Shown here one piece after another: positions 7,337 to 15,815 of a stretch of DNA of 19,843 nucleotides; position 1 is the stretch's first letter, and the number at the start of each line of letters is the position of its first letter. The translations under genes and the position numbers were made by a program. The stretch covers positions 1-19,843 of the forward strand of contig JAUYTA010000458.1 of the NCBI GenBank assembly GCA_030695265.1. The letters run 5' to 3'. The stretch comes from Bacteroidota bacterium (GTDB lineage Bacteria > Bacteroidota > Bacteroidia > Bacteroidales > Prolixibacteraceae). The notes beneath the pieces are model-generated. The model did not search any database, was not told where the DNA came from, and saw nothing but the letters and a program-made list of their open reading frames with translations.

Positions 7337-8626
7337 ATGGACAAGAACGAAAAAATATTTGCAGCAGTTGACATCGGATCCACGAAAGTGGTAGCTCTCG
7401 CCGGAAAAAAGGTTGACAACAATAAAATCCAGATTGTTGGACTTGGACACAGCCCCTCGCGAGGCATTAAACGGGGTGTTGTGCTAAATGTTGAGGAGGC
7501 ATTTGCTGCCGTGAATGACGCTGTAAATCATGCTGAAAAAGAATGCGGCCAGGTGATTGAAAACGTTTTTGTCAATATATCAGGACAACATCTGACCACG
7601 CTGACCACCAGCATTCAGGGTAATATCGGGCGCGACCATTATGTGACCGAGGCCGATGTCAATCAAATGGCAGAGCAGGCCCGCAAAATTGAACTGCCCG
7701 ATGGAATGTCCGTTTACCACATCAATTCCGAATTCTATACCGTTGACAATGAGACAGGAATTGTCAATCCGGTTGGAGCCATCGGCGATAAAGTCGTAGG
7801 AACTTATAAACTACACATTGCTCCTGAATATTATACAAGGAACATTGCCACTTGTTTCAGGCAAGGCTCAATCAATGTTCAGAAATCAATTCTGGATCCG
7901 ATTGCCTCTTCCGAAGTGGTTCTGACAGAAGATGAAAAGGAAGCCGGTGTTGCCCTGGTTGATATTGGCGGAGGCACCACCAAGATTTCTATTTTCTTCG
8001 ATGGTGTACTTTGCTACACTTCCATGGTTCCGTTTGGAGGCAATGTACTTACACACGACATTAAAGAGGGTTGTTCCATCACTGTCCGTCAGGCCGAATC
8101 GCTGAAAGTTCAGTTTGGTCAGGCCATCGCTGATTTTGCACCGGAAGACAAAGTAGTTACCATTCCGATTCAGGGTTGGGAGCCGCGCCAGATTTCGTTT
8201 AAAAGCCTTGCCAATATTATCCAGGCACGAATGGAAGAAATTGTGGATGGATTTGCATTCCAGATCAGAAAATCAGGATATGCAGATAAATTGGGCGCCG
8301 GAATTGTAATTACCGGAGGAACCTCGCTGTTGCCTAACCTGGGTCAGTTGATTAAGTTTCGCACCGGTTTTGATGTCAGAAAAGGCAGTCCCAATCTGAA
8401 TTATTTTGTGGCTCGCAAAGAAGTGGACGATCCCCGGTTTTCAACCGTTCTTGGCTTGCTAAAAATGGCTGCGGAAGAAGAAGGCCCGGTTGGAAAACGC
8501 AAGAAAGTGAAGGTTCCAAAAGTGAAATCGAATGAACCCGGTTTAATTAAAGTAATGCAAAATAAAATATTTCAGGGTGTTCTCGGATTTTTTGAAGAAA
8601 ACCCTGATGATACTGAAATGTCTTAG
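7337..8626 (+). CDS. ftsA: FtsA, actin-like membrane tether of the Z ring
   Basis: FtsA is an actin-family ATPase that anchors FtsZ to the membrane and recruits the division synthases. The protein has 429 residues. ATP-binding motifs: phosphate 1 AVDIGSTK (10-17), phosphate 2 VDIGGGTTK (208-216) and adenosine motif GIVITGGTSLLPN (322-334). The FtsA-specific 1C domain follows the first motif (VFVNISGQHL, 77-86). The C-terminus carries a basic stretch (KRKKVKVPKVK, 387-397) and then an amphipathic segment, NKIFQGVLGFFEE (409-421), which fits the membrane-targeting helix of the family. It starts 3 bp after ftsQ and precedes two ftsZ genes, so it may have two polymer partners. Confidence 0.97.
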   Translation: MDKNEKIFAAVDIGSTKVVALAGKKVDNNKIQIVGLGHSPSRGIKRGVVLNVEEAFAAVNDAVNHAEKECGQVIENVFVNISGQHLTTLTTSIQGNIGRDHYVTEADVNQMAEQARKIELPDGMSVYHINSEFYTVDNETGIVNPVGAIGDKVVGTYKLHIAPEYYTRNIATCFRQGSINVQKSILDPIASSEVVLTEDEKEAGVALVDIGGGTTKISIFFDGVLCYTSMVPFGGNVLTHDIKEGCSITVRQAESLKVQFGQAIADFAPEDKVVTIPIQGWEPRQISFKSLANIIQARMEEIVDGFAFQIRKSGYADKLGAGIVITGGTSLLPNLGQLIKFRTGFDVRKGSPNLNYFVARKEVDDPRFSTVLGLLKMAAEEEGPVGKRKKVKVPKVKSNEPGLIKVMQNKIFQGVLGFFEENPDDTEMS

Positions 8627-8651
8627 CTATAAATAAAATCATGTCTGCCTT

Positions 8652-9929
8652 ATGATCGACGAGATTCTTAATTTCGGAATAGAGCAAGCAAATTCTTCCA
8701 TCATCAAAGTTATTGGTGTGGGGGGAGGTGGGTGTAATGCCGTCAAACACATGTTTGATGAAGGCATTGTGGGTGTTGACTTTATTATTTGCAACACCGA
8801 TGCGCAGGCGATGCAAAACAATCCGGTGCCCATCCGGATTCAGCTCGGGGTAACCCTTACTGAAGGCCGTGGTGCGGGCAATTTACCTGAACAGGGCGAA
8901 CAGGCTGCCATCGAAAATCTGGACGATATCCGGAATGTTCTGGAAGGTACTACCAAAATGGTGTTTATCACCGCCGGAATGGGAGGTGGAACCGGAACCG
9001 GGGCTGCCCCCGTAATTGCACAACTTGCACGCGATTTGGGAATCCTGACCATTGCGGTGGTTACACTTCCATCTCCGGCAGAAGGAAAACGGAGGTACGA
9101 TCAGGCACGTGCAGGAATTGACAGGCTGAAAGATCATGTGGATAGTATGCTGGTAATCAGCAACGAAAAACTTCATAAAATATACGGAAACCTTCCTGCA
9201 TCGGTGGCATTTAAAAAAGCCGACAACATCATCACAACAGCGGTAAAGGGAGTGGCCGAAATAATTACCCTTCACGGAAACATCAACATCGACTTTGCTG
9301 ATGTGTGCACGGTTATGGCCGGCAGCGAAGTATTTATTATGGGAACCGGCTTTGCAACCGGCGAAGGTCGCGCGATGAAGTCTGTTCAGCAGGCGCTCGA
9401 ATCGCCTTTACTCGATAGCAGCAGTATTAAAGGAACCAAAGATATATTGCTCAATATGATCTCCGGAACACAGGAAATCACGATGGGCGAAATTGGCGAA
9501 ATCATTGATTACTTGCAGGAAGCTGCAGGTCAGGATGCAACAATTATCTGGGGAAATGGTATTGACTTGCGACTTGGCGACCAGATAAGTGTCACAATTA
9601 TTGCAACCGGTTTCGATGTGAACCCGAACCGGATTTTCCAGCGACCATCCGATATTGTTGAATTGGTAATGGAAGACAACGGATTTGAAATCAACCTTGA
9701 AGATGAAAAATCACTCGAAGTGGTTGAAGCGACAACTTCTAAAAGGGAGGTTTTGAAAGAGGTTAAAAACTTTCCGCTTCGGGAAGAAAAGCCCGGGAAA
9801 CAAAAAACGCGACGAAAAAACGAACTGGTTGCCGAGTCAAATTCTGAAGACACAAACAGTTGGTTTTCGCGTCAGTTTTCGAAATTTTTTGAAGACAAAA
9901 ATTCATCAGAATCAGATGAAATGCAATAG
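8652..9929 (+). CDS. ftsZ: FtsZ paralogue 1 (divergent copy lacking the canonical C-terminal peptide)
   Basis: A 425-residue tubulin-fold GTPase. GTP-binding and polymerisation motifs are kept: GVGGGGCNAV (22-31, with Cys28 where Gly is usual), NTDAQA (48-53), GMGGGTGTGAAP (109-120), E144 and R148, F187 and D191, and the T7 loop NIDFAD (212-217) that supplies the catalytic acid. It aligns with the next gene without a gap through residue 218. Differences from that copy include TLPSPAEG (138-145) for TIPFRNEG, and E226 and F228 for G and A. The roughly 105-residue tail has no IPA[FY]-type FtsA-binding peptide; it ends in WFSRQFSKFFED (404-415), which plots as an amphipathic helix. It is probably GTPase-competent and co-expressed with ftsA and the second ftsZ. 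Its exact role is unknown. Confidence 0.93.
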   Translation: MIDEILNFGIEQANSSIIKVIGVGGGGCNAVKHMFDEGIVGVDFIICNTDAQAMQNNPVPIRIQLGVTLTEGRGAGNLPEQGEQAAIENLDDIRNVLEGTTKMVFITAGMGGGTGTGAAPVIAQLARDLGILTIAVVTLPSPAEGKRRYDQARAGIDRLKDHVDSMLVISNEKLHKIYGNLPASVAFKKADNIITTAVKGVAEIITLHGNINIDFADVCTVMAGSEVFIMGTGFATGEGRAMKSVQQALESPLLDSSSIKGTKDILLNMISGTQEITMGEIGEIIDYLQEAAGQDATIIWGNGIDLRLGDQISVTIIATGFDVNPNRIFQRPSDIVELVMEDNGFEINLEDEKSLEVVEATTSKREVLKEVKNFPLREEKPGKQKTRRKNELVAESNSEDTNSWFSRQFSKFFEDKNSSESDEMQ

Positions 9930-9962
9930 ATATCAGAATATTAACAAGAAAAATATAGGATC

Positions 9963-11381
9963 ATGTCAAATGAAATAATGAATTTTGATATTGCCTCGGA
10001 CTCCGGTTCAATCATAAAGGTAATTGGTGTAGGCGGTGGTGGTGGAAATGCGGTAAATCACATGTACCGTCAGGGGATTCGTGATGTGGATTTTATGGTT
10101 TGTAATACCGATTCACAAGCATTGGTAAACAGTCCGGTTCCGTTCAAGGTTCAACTGGGGTCGTCGCTCACCGAAGGGCGCGGCGCCGGAAATAAACCCG
10201 AAACCGGTCGCGATGCTGCCATCGAAAATATTGAAGATGTAAAAAAGATACTGGGCAGCAATACGAAAATGGTTTTCATTACTGCCGGAATGGGAGGTGG
10301 AACAGGTACAGGTGGCGCTCCGGTAATTGCGCAGGCAGCCAAAGAATTGGGCATCCTGACAGTTGGAATTGTGACCATTCCTTTCCGTAACGAAGGTCGC
10401 CGCCGCATCAAGCAAGCCATTGACGGGATTGCAGCCATGGAAACGCATGTTGATTCGCTGCTGGTGATCAACAACGAACGCATCCGCGAAATGTACGGCG
10501 ATTTCAAAATCTCGGACGCCTTTGCAAAAGCCGATAATATTCTGGCTACCGCTGCAAAAGGAATTGCAGAAATCATTACTGTTCCCGGTTACATCAACGT
10601 TGACTTTGCCGATGTTGAAACGGTGATGCGCAACAGTGGTGTCGCCCTCATGGGAACCGGCGTTGCTTCAGGAGTAAACCGCGCGTTGATTGCCGTTGAA
10701 GAAGCTTTGAATTCGCCGTTGCTGAACAACAACGACATTTTGGGTGCACGCAATATTTTGCTGAACATTACTTCAGGATCGGAAGAAATTACCATGGACG
10801 AAATTGGCGAAATCACCGATTTTATTCAGGAAAAAGCCGGAAATTCTGCCGATTTAATCTGGGGAAATGGAGTTGACGAGGAATTGGGCGACAAAATTTC
10901 GGTAACAATTATTGCTACCGGTTTCAGCACCAGCAGTATTCCTGAAATGGCAATGAACCAAAATCAGGAAAAAACCTATCATACACTGAGTGATGAAGTT
11001 CAGGGGAATAATTCTTCAGCCAGGTCGGAAATAAAACCTCCTTTTGAAAATGAATTGTACGGTTCGAAGAATGTGAAGCAAAAAACATTCGAATTTGAAA
11101 TAAACACCAGCGTGTTCGACGAGTTTGAAGAATTGTACGGAAATAATCCAAAAAAGGAAAACTTCAACCAGGTAAACGAGCCGGTTGATTACACCCAAAC
11201 AACTGAAGAAGCGGTAGATGAACTGGAAAACATTCCTGCTTACCGTCGGAAAAATCTTCGGTTTTCAGGGTTTAAAAAAAAAGTTGAAGAAAAATTCTCC
11301 AGATTTTCTATTTCGCCCGATGAAAATAATGATGTAATTTTACGTGACAATAATTCATACCTTCACGACAACGTTGACTAA
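9963..11381 (+). CDS. ftsZ: FtsZ, canonical copy (paralogue 2)
   Basis: The main Z-ring GTPase by sequence. The protein has 472 residues: GVGGGGGNAV (22-31), NTDSQA (48-53), GMGGGTGTGGAP (109-120), TIPFRNEGRRR (138-148) and T7 loop NVDFAD (212-217). A long acidic, Asn-rich linker (about 325-420) leads to ELENIPAYRRKNLRF (420-434), equivalent to the IPAFLRKQ peptide through which FtsZ binds FtsA. A further basic helix follows, and the very end, NNSYLHDNVD, is the Bacteroidota-type FtsZ terminus. This copy therefore looks like the ortholog of the single FtsZ found in most relatives, and the upstream copy like the derived one. It starts 33 bp after the first ftsZ. Confidence 0.97.
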   Translation: MSNEIMNFDIASDSGSIIKVIGVGGGGGNAVNHMYRQGIRDVDFMVCNTDSQALVNSPVPFKVQLGSSLTEGRGAGNKPETGRDAAIENIEDVKKILGSNTKMVFITAGMGGGTGTGGAPVIAQAAKELGILTVGIVTIPFRNEGRRRIKQAIDGIAAMETHVDSLLVINNERIREMYGDFKISDAFAKADNILATAAKGIAEIITVPGYINVDFADVETVMRNSGVALMGTGVASGVNRALIAVEEALNSPLLNNNDILGARNILLNITSGSEEITMDEIGEITDFIQEKAGNSADLIWGNGVDEELGDKISVTIIATGFSTSSIPEMAMNQNQEKTYHTLSDEVQGNNSSARSEIKPPFENELYGSKNVKQKTFEFEINTSVFDEFEELYGNNPKKENFNQVNEPVDYTQTTEEAVDELENIPAYRRKNLRFSGFKKKVEEKFSRFSISPDENNDVILRDNNSYLHDNVD

Positions 11382-11393
11382 TAAAATACGAAT

Positions 11394-11843
11394 ATGAATC
11401 TATTTGATCAGATAAGCAATGACATTTTAACCGCCATGAAAGCCCGTGAAAAGGAAAAACTTGAGGCTTTGCGCGGAATTAAAAAAGTAATGATCGAAGC
11501 GAAATCAGCGGCTGGGGCAACCGGCGAGCTGACAGATCAGGAAGTGCTGAAGATTATCCAGAAACTGGCCAAACAGGGAACTGACTCTGCTACCATCTAC
11601 AAGGAACAGGGCCGCGATAATCTGTATGAACAGGAAATGTTTCAGGTAAAAGTCTTTGAAACCTATCTTCCTGTAAAAATGTCGGATGCTGAGTTAACGG
11701 GCGCCATTCAGGCTATTATTACTGAAGTGGGCGCTACCAGCATTAAGGAGATGGGAAAAGTAATGGGAATCGCTTCAAAAAAGCTGGCTGGTCTGGCCGA
11801 TGGAAAAGATATTTCAGAAAAAGTGAAAGAGCTGTTAAGTTAA
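11394..11843 (+). CDS. yqeY: GatB/YqeY domain protein
   Basis: A 149-residue soluble, helical protein of the YqeY family, which shares the tRNA-binding C-terminal domain of GatB/GatE amidotransferase subunits but is free-standing. Typical features are the N-terminal D-x-x-x-AMKA-R-E-K-x-x-L-x-x-LR segment (about 10-27), an E-x-x-F-x-x-YLP motif (83-91) and the C-terminal GKVMGI...G-x-A-D-G-K-x-I pattern (121-140). The biological role is not settled. It follows ftsZ by 12 bp and is the last gene of the dcw transcript before a strong terminator; its place after ftsZ is common in this phylum. Confidence 0.93.
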   Translation: MNLFDQISNDILTAMKAREKEKLEALRGIKKVMIEAKSAAGATGELTDQEVLKIIQKLAKQGTDSATIYKEQGRDNLYEQEMFQVKVFETYLPVKMSDAELTGAIQAIITEVGATSIKEMGKVMGIASKKLAGLADGKDISEKVKELLS

Positions 11844-11856
11844 AAATATAATGTCT

Positions 11857-11874
11857 AACCTGAAATTTCAGGTT
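11857..11874. other. 18-bp perfect palindrome AACCTGAAATTTCAGGTT after yqeY
   Basis: A perfect self-complementary 18-mer starts 14 bp after the yqeY stop and is followed by TTGTAATT. It can form a 7-bp stem with a 4-nt loop and a short U-run, so it may be a weak first terminator in front of the stronger hairpin at 11886-11926. A protein-binding palindrome is also possible. Confidence 0.5.
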
Positions 11875-11885
11875 TTGTAATTGAT

Positions 11886-11926
11886 AAAAATCGAAAGCGG
11901 GCCTTACAGTCCGCTTTCGATTTTTT
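11886..11926. terminator. Bidirectional rho-independent terminator between yqeY and guaB
   Basis: A perfect 15-bp stem, AAAAATCGAAAGCGG (11886-11900) and CCGCTTTCGATTTTT (11911-11925), has a 10-nt loop and T-runs on both strands. It lies between two convergent genes, 42 bp after yqeY and 12 bp beyond the guaB stop, so it can end both transcripts. Confidence 0.93.
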
Positions 11927-11937
11927 ATAGCAATGTT

Positions 11938-13434
11938 CTAAATATTTGTATCCTTCAAAATCACATCGTGTGCCCCACCCTCGATGATGCTGGTAGAGGA
12001 AACGAGCGTGATTTTTGCATTTTTTTCAAGATCCGGAAGGCTGAGTGCACCGCAGCTGACCATGGTCGAAATGATCTTTCCAACAGTAATATCCAGATTG
12101 TCTTTCAGTTTTCCGGCGTAAGGAACATAGCTGTCAACACCTTCTTCAAATTTAAGGCTTTCATTACCGCCCATGTCGTACCGTTGCCAGTTTCGGGCAC
12201 GGTTTGAACCTTCGCCCCAGTATTCTTTTACGTAGCTATTCCCGATTTTAAGCTTTTTGGTAGGACTTTCGTCGAAACGTGCAAAGTAGCGCCCCATCAT
12301 TATAAAGTCGGCGCCCATTGCCAAAGCCAGTACCATGTGGTAATCCTGCACAATACCGCCGTCAGAACAAATCGGGACATATACGCCGGTTTTTTTAAAG
12401 TATTCATCACGTGCTTCGGCAACTTCAATCAGCGAAGTAGCTTGTCCACGTCCTATACCTTTTTGTTCGCGGGTAATACAGATTGAGCCACCGCCAATAC
12501 CAACTTTCACGAAATCGGCGCCTGCTTCAACCAAATACAAAAAACCTTCTTTATCGACCACGTTTCCGGCGCCAACTTTTACTTTTCCGTTGTATTTTGT
12601 TTTTATGAATTCAATGGTTTCTTTCTGCCATTCTGAAAAACCATCGGAAGAGTCGATGCATAAAATATCGGCGCCAGCTTCAACCAATTGCGGAACCCTT
12701 TCTTTGTAATCACGTGTATTAATTCCTGCTCCAACCAATAATTTTTTATTCGGATCGAGCAACTCGTTCGGATTTTCTTTGTGTTCGTCGTAATCTTTCC
12801 TGAAAACAAAGTATTGCAGGTTCTGGTCTTTGTCGATAATAGGAAGCGTGTTGAGTTTGTGCTCCCAGATGATGTCGTTGGCTTCGGTCAGCGAGATACC
12901 CAACTGTCCGGTTACCACTTTCGAAAACGGTGTCATAAACTCACTGATGCTTGTGCCCAGATTATCTTTTGTTTCGCGGTAATCGCGGCTGGTAACAATG
13001 CCAAGAAACTTTCCGTTAGAAGTTCCGCTATCAGTAATACCAATGGTTGAGTGGCCTGTTCTGGCTTTCAGTGCAATTACGTCGCCAAGTGTGTTATCGG
13101 GTTTCAGGTTTGCATCGCTAACAACAAATCCGGCTTTGAATTTTTTCACTTTCCTGACCATTTCAACTTGCGGTTCGATGGGCTGCGATCCGAAAATAAA
13201 TGACAGTCCTCCGTTTTTGGCCAATGCAATGGCCATTTTATGATCGGATACAGATTGCATGATGGCTGAAACAAATGGAACATTCAGCTCCAATTCAGGA
13301 GTTGATCCTTTGTGGTATCTTACAAGCGGTGTTTTTAACGAAACATTGTCGGGATGACATTCTTTGGTTGTTAATCCCGGAATTAAAAGGTATTCGTTAA
13401 ATGTTCTGGAAACATGGTTGAAATATCGGGCCAT
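11938..13434 (-). CDS. guaB: IMP dehydrogenase, Tritrichomonas foetus-like type
   Basis: IMPDH oxidises IMP to XMP with NAD+, the committed step of GMP synthesis. From the ATG at 13434 the protein has 498 residues: TIM barrel with a CBS-containing insert (about 105-220, including [12 protein letters not shown]), the active-site loop GGGSICITR with Cys319, and the mobile flap [17 protein letters not shown] with Arg418-Tyr419. From memory, the barrel, loop and flap closely resemble the IMPDH of the protist Tritrichomonas foetus, and the catalytic residues carry the same numbers (Cys319, Arg418, Tyr419). This supports the ATG. A TTG ten codons upstream (13464) lies inside the predicted -7 element and is unlikely. 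It is transcribed alone, against the dcw cluster. Confidence 0.94.
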   Translation of the reverse strand: MARYFNHVSRTFNEYLLIPGLTTKECHPDNVSLKTPLVRYHKGSTPELELNVPFVSAIMQSVSDHKMAIALAKNGGLSFIFGSQPIEPQVEMVRKVKKFKAGFVVSDANLKPDNTLGDVIALKARTGHSTIGITDSGTSNGKFLGIVTSRDYRETKDNLGTSISEFMTPFSKVVTGQLGISLTEANDIIWEHKLNTLPIIDKDQNLQYFVFRKDYDEHKENPNELLDPNKKLLVGAGINTRDYKERVPQLVEAGADILCIDSSDGFSEWQKETIEFIKTKYNGKVKVGAGNVVDKEGFLYLVEAGADFVKVGIGGGSICITREQKGIGRGQATSLIEVAEARDEYFKKTGVYVPICSDGGIVQDYHMVLALAMGADFIMMGRYFARFDESPTKKLKIGNSYVKEYWGEGSNRARNWQRYDMGGNESLKFEEGVDSYVPYAGKLKDNLDITVGKIISTMVSCGALSLPDLEKNAKITLVSSTSIIEGGAHDVILKDTNI

Positions 13435-13460
13435 ATCGTTTTCTTTAAATGAAAAATTGG

Positions 13461-13494
13461 GCAAATTTAATTAAAATTCATTCGCTTGTTCAAT
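13461..13494 (-). promoter_or_regulatory. guaB promoter (Bacteroidota-type)
   Basis: On the minus strand the -7 element is TAAATTTGC (13469-13461), a full match to TAnnTTTGC. ATTG (13494-13491) lies 21 nt further upstream as the -33 element. Transcription would start near 13454, leaving about 20 nt of leader before the ATG at 13434. This placement argues against translation from the TTG at 13464. Confidence 0.65.
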
Positions 13495-13559
13495 CAGGAT
13501 TTGTTCAATATTCGCCTTTGCGGAAGGCTGTACCTGTGAAATGGGCAATTTACATTAAT

Positions 13560-13590
13560 AAAAAAAGCGGGTTGATAGCCCGCTTTTTTT
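13560..13590 (-). terminator. Rho-independent terminator after the PpiD-like gene
   Basis: A perfect 12-bp stem, AAAAAAAGCGGG (13560-13571) and CCCGCTTTTTTT (13579-13590), has a 7-nt loop. On the minus strand it follows the stop codon by 13 bp and ends in a seven-base U-run. It separates this gene from guaB. Confidence 0.92.
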
Positions 13591-13603
13591 CTGATATTTT
13601 CTA

Positions 13604-15721
13604 TTAATAGAATTTTGATCGTCTGTCTTCGATATCGGCCAGTTTTTTAAGGCTTTCGAAAACCTGCGAGCCAGCCCTGTAATTCAAAGCTTGAGCAAGT
13701 CTGGTTTTTTCACCTTTCAGGTCGTCGCCGGGATTAGTAACAATAGCAGTTACCTTTGCCAGATAAACACCATTAATACCCTGTATCGGTTCTGAAATTT
13801 TGTTTTCAGGAAGACTGGAAACTGTTCCAACTATTGCAGGTTCAAATCCGGCAACCGGAATTGAGTATGTGTCGAAATTTAAGTTCGTAGCTTCATTCAC
13901 AACGACTGATAGTTTTGAAGCGACATTTTCGAGACTGGTTTCTCCTGAAGCTGCCTCTTTCATTTTGGCCGCAAGCAACTGAGCTTTTTTCTCTTTCCGT
14001 ACAGCAAGGTCAACAAGGATTTTAGCTTCTTCAAAAGTTGAAACTCCTTCTTCTGTTGCTTCTGTCAATAAGCTGATCACGAATTTATTTCCAAACTCAA
14101 AAATTGAGGACCCTTCGTTGTTTACCAAAATTTTACCTTTATCTCCAGAGAAAGCAGCGCGAACCAATTGTCTCGATGATTCAAGACCAACAACTTCGCG
14201 ATCATTTTCTTTCAAAGTGGCAATCCGTTTGTTCAGTTTTTGTTCCAGAACAGCTTTGTTAAAACTTTCAGAATCTGGATTTTCACTTGCAAACTTGCTG
14301 GTTTCACCATATATTTTCTGGTAAGTGTCGGTGCTTGGTTCAACATTTCTTGAAAGTGTTGCAATTCGAACGTGATTGATTTCTTTTCCTTTTTTTGTTG
14401 GTTTAATAAGGTGCAATCCAAACTGAGTACCGGCAACGTAAAGTTTATTGACTTCACCATTGAAAGCTGCTTCCTCAAATTCAGGAACCATTTGTTTGCG
14501 TTTAAACCAACCAAGATCGCCGCCTTTTGAAGCCGAGCCCGGATCGCCTGAATATTTCATGGCCAGTTCGCTAAAGCTTGCCCCGTTTTCTATCAGCTTT
14601 TTAAGACTATCAACCAAAGCCTGTGCCTGTGGCGCACCACCAACAGTTTGCGGATTAATTAGTATATGGCTTGCCTGAACTGAGTCGGGTAAAAGTTTAA
14701 ACTGATCAACTTTCGCCAGTTTGTATGCATTGTTTTCAAAATATGGTCCGTAAGTGTCGGCTGGCTGAGCAGCGAAAGCCCATTCAGCCAATTCAGGAGC
14801 CAATTCTTCTTTTTTGAAAAATGACGGGTCAAACCGTGTTTCCGAATTTACATTGATGTATTGTTCGTTGTCCTGAACGGTAGCAAATTCTGCTTTGCTG
14901 TCGGTAATCCATTTTTGGGTAGCAGTATTGTCAGCTGCTGATGGGAGTACATCAAAGGTGATGTATTCTATTTTGCGGGTTTTTTCCTGTTTGTATTGTT
15001 CCTTGTTTTTGTTGTAGTATTCCTTTAATTCGCTGTCGGTAACTTTTACCGCACTATCAGCAACCGAAGAATAGTTTAAAGCGATGAACTGGAAATTAGC
15101 ATTTTTGTTCCTTGCTTCCAGGCTTTTCTTAGCTTCTTCAGAAGTGACATACAAACCTTTTGAAACCAGATTGTTGTATTTTGAACGAAGTTTATCCTGC
15201 ATTATTTGGTTTTCGATATACAACCAATACGATTTTTGCTGTGGAGAAGCATTGATATCAAGCGATTTTAAAAACTGAAGGATACTTGATTTATCAACTT
15301 CACCTGTTTGCTGATTTCTGAAAAGTTGCTGAATGATCTGATGGGGATTGTTTCCCTGAACCATGTCGAATAATTCGTCGGAACCAACTGTGAGGCCCAA
15401 ATTGTCAGATGCCTTTCCCAAAATATTTTCCTGAAGCATTCCCTGCCACACTTGTTCCCTGATTTGTTCCCAGGTAGCTTCATCTATTTGGGTTTGCTGG
15501 GTATTCATCTTGTAAATCTCGGCAAGCTCTTCTACTTTCTTCTGAAATTGCGGATATTGCACTGATTCCCCGTCAATTTCAGCAATTTTCATTTGACTGG
15601 GTTTCATTAAGTTGCTTCCTGAACTCAGCATATCGCCCAGAATAAATGCACCTAAGGCAAGACCGATCACGATCGCTACCATTAAACTTCCCCGATTCCT
15701 TATGTTCTGTAATGTGGCCAT
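13604..15721 (-). CDS. PpiD/SurA-like peptidyl-prolyl cis-trans isomerase, membrane-anchored
   Basis: A 705-residue envelope folding factor. It has one N-terminal transmembrane anchor (about 13-32, after a short basic start) with the remainder in the periplasm. Residues 45-200 look like a SurA/PpiD N-terminal chaperone domain (IAEIDGESVQYPQF, 46-59). A parvulin rotamase domain spans about 349-441: QASHILI (349-355), FSELAMKYSGDPGSASKGGDLGW split over 383-405, and FGLHLIK (434-440). A second, degenerate rotamase-like region and a helical C-terminus follow. The architecture fits Bacteroidota proteins annotated as PpiD or SurA N-terminal domain proteins; I leave the symbol open. It lies 94 bp after the CNNM gene and carries its own terminator. 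Confidence 0.88.
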   Translation of the reverse strand: MATLQNIRNRGSLMVAIVIGLALGAFILGDMLSSGSNLMKPSQMKIAEIDGESVQYPQFQKKVEELAEIYKMNTQQTQIDEATWEQIREQVWQGMLQENILGKASDNLGLTVGSDELFDMVQGNNPHQIIQQLFRNQQTGEVDKSSILQFLKSLDINASPQQKSYWLYIENQIMQDKLRSKYNNLVSKGLYVTSEEAKKSLEARNKNANFQFIALNYSSVADSAVKVTDSELKEYYNKNKEQYKQEKTRKIEYITFDVLPSAADNTATQKWITDSKAEFATVQDNEQYINVNSETRFDPSFFKKEELAPELAEWAFAAQPADTYGPYFENNAYKLAKVDQFKLLPDSVQASHILINPQTVGGAPQAQALVDSLKKLIENGASFSELAMKYSGDPGSASKGGDLGWFKRKQMVPEFEEAAFNGEVNKLYVAGTQFGLHLIKPTKKGKEINHVRIATLSRNVEPSTDTYQKIYGETSKFASENPDSESFNKAVLEQKLNKRIATLKENDREVVGLESSRQLVRAAFSGDKGKILVNNEGSSIFEFGNKFVISLLTEATEEGVSTFEEAKILVDLAVRKEKKAQLLAAKMKEAASGETSLENVASKLSVVVNEATNLNFDTYSIPVAGFEPAIVGTVSSLPENKISEPIQGINGVYLAKVTAIVTNPGDDLKGEKTRLAQALNYRAGSQVFESLKKLADIEDRRSKFY

Positions 15722-15768
15722 TGACTTTAGTTATTTTATAATAATTATTTGTTTGATTTTTCGAGGTA

Positions 15769-15776
15769 CGAAGATA
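15769..15776 (-). promoter_or_regulatory. Possible -7 element of the PpiD-like gene
   Basis: TATCTTCG on the minus strand differs from TAnnTTTG at one base and lies about 48 bp before the ATG. No good -33 TTG at the right distance is visible, so read-through from the CNNM gene may be the main source of transcription. Confidence 0.3.
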
Positions 15777-15815
15777 ATAATTTTCAATATTAAACCTCCG
15801 AATTCAATTTTTATT

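Noticed and set aside
10113..10576. Long open frames on the minus strand inside the second ftsZ (up to 141 codons)
   Set aside because: They are antisense to a perfectly conserved FtsZ core, have no recognisable motifs, and similar frames occur opposite the first ftsZ; they follow from the coding composition.
13435..13464. Extended guaB start at a TTG (ten extra residues)
   Set aside because: It overlaps a full -7 promoter element, and the family's N-terminus begins at the ATG at 13434.
13514..13528. Small hairpin GCCTT-TGCGG-AAGGC upstream of guaB
   Set aside because: A 5-bp stem with no U-run, upstream of the predicted promoter; too weak to call.
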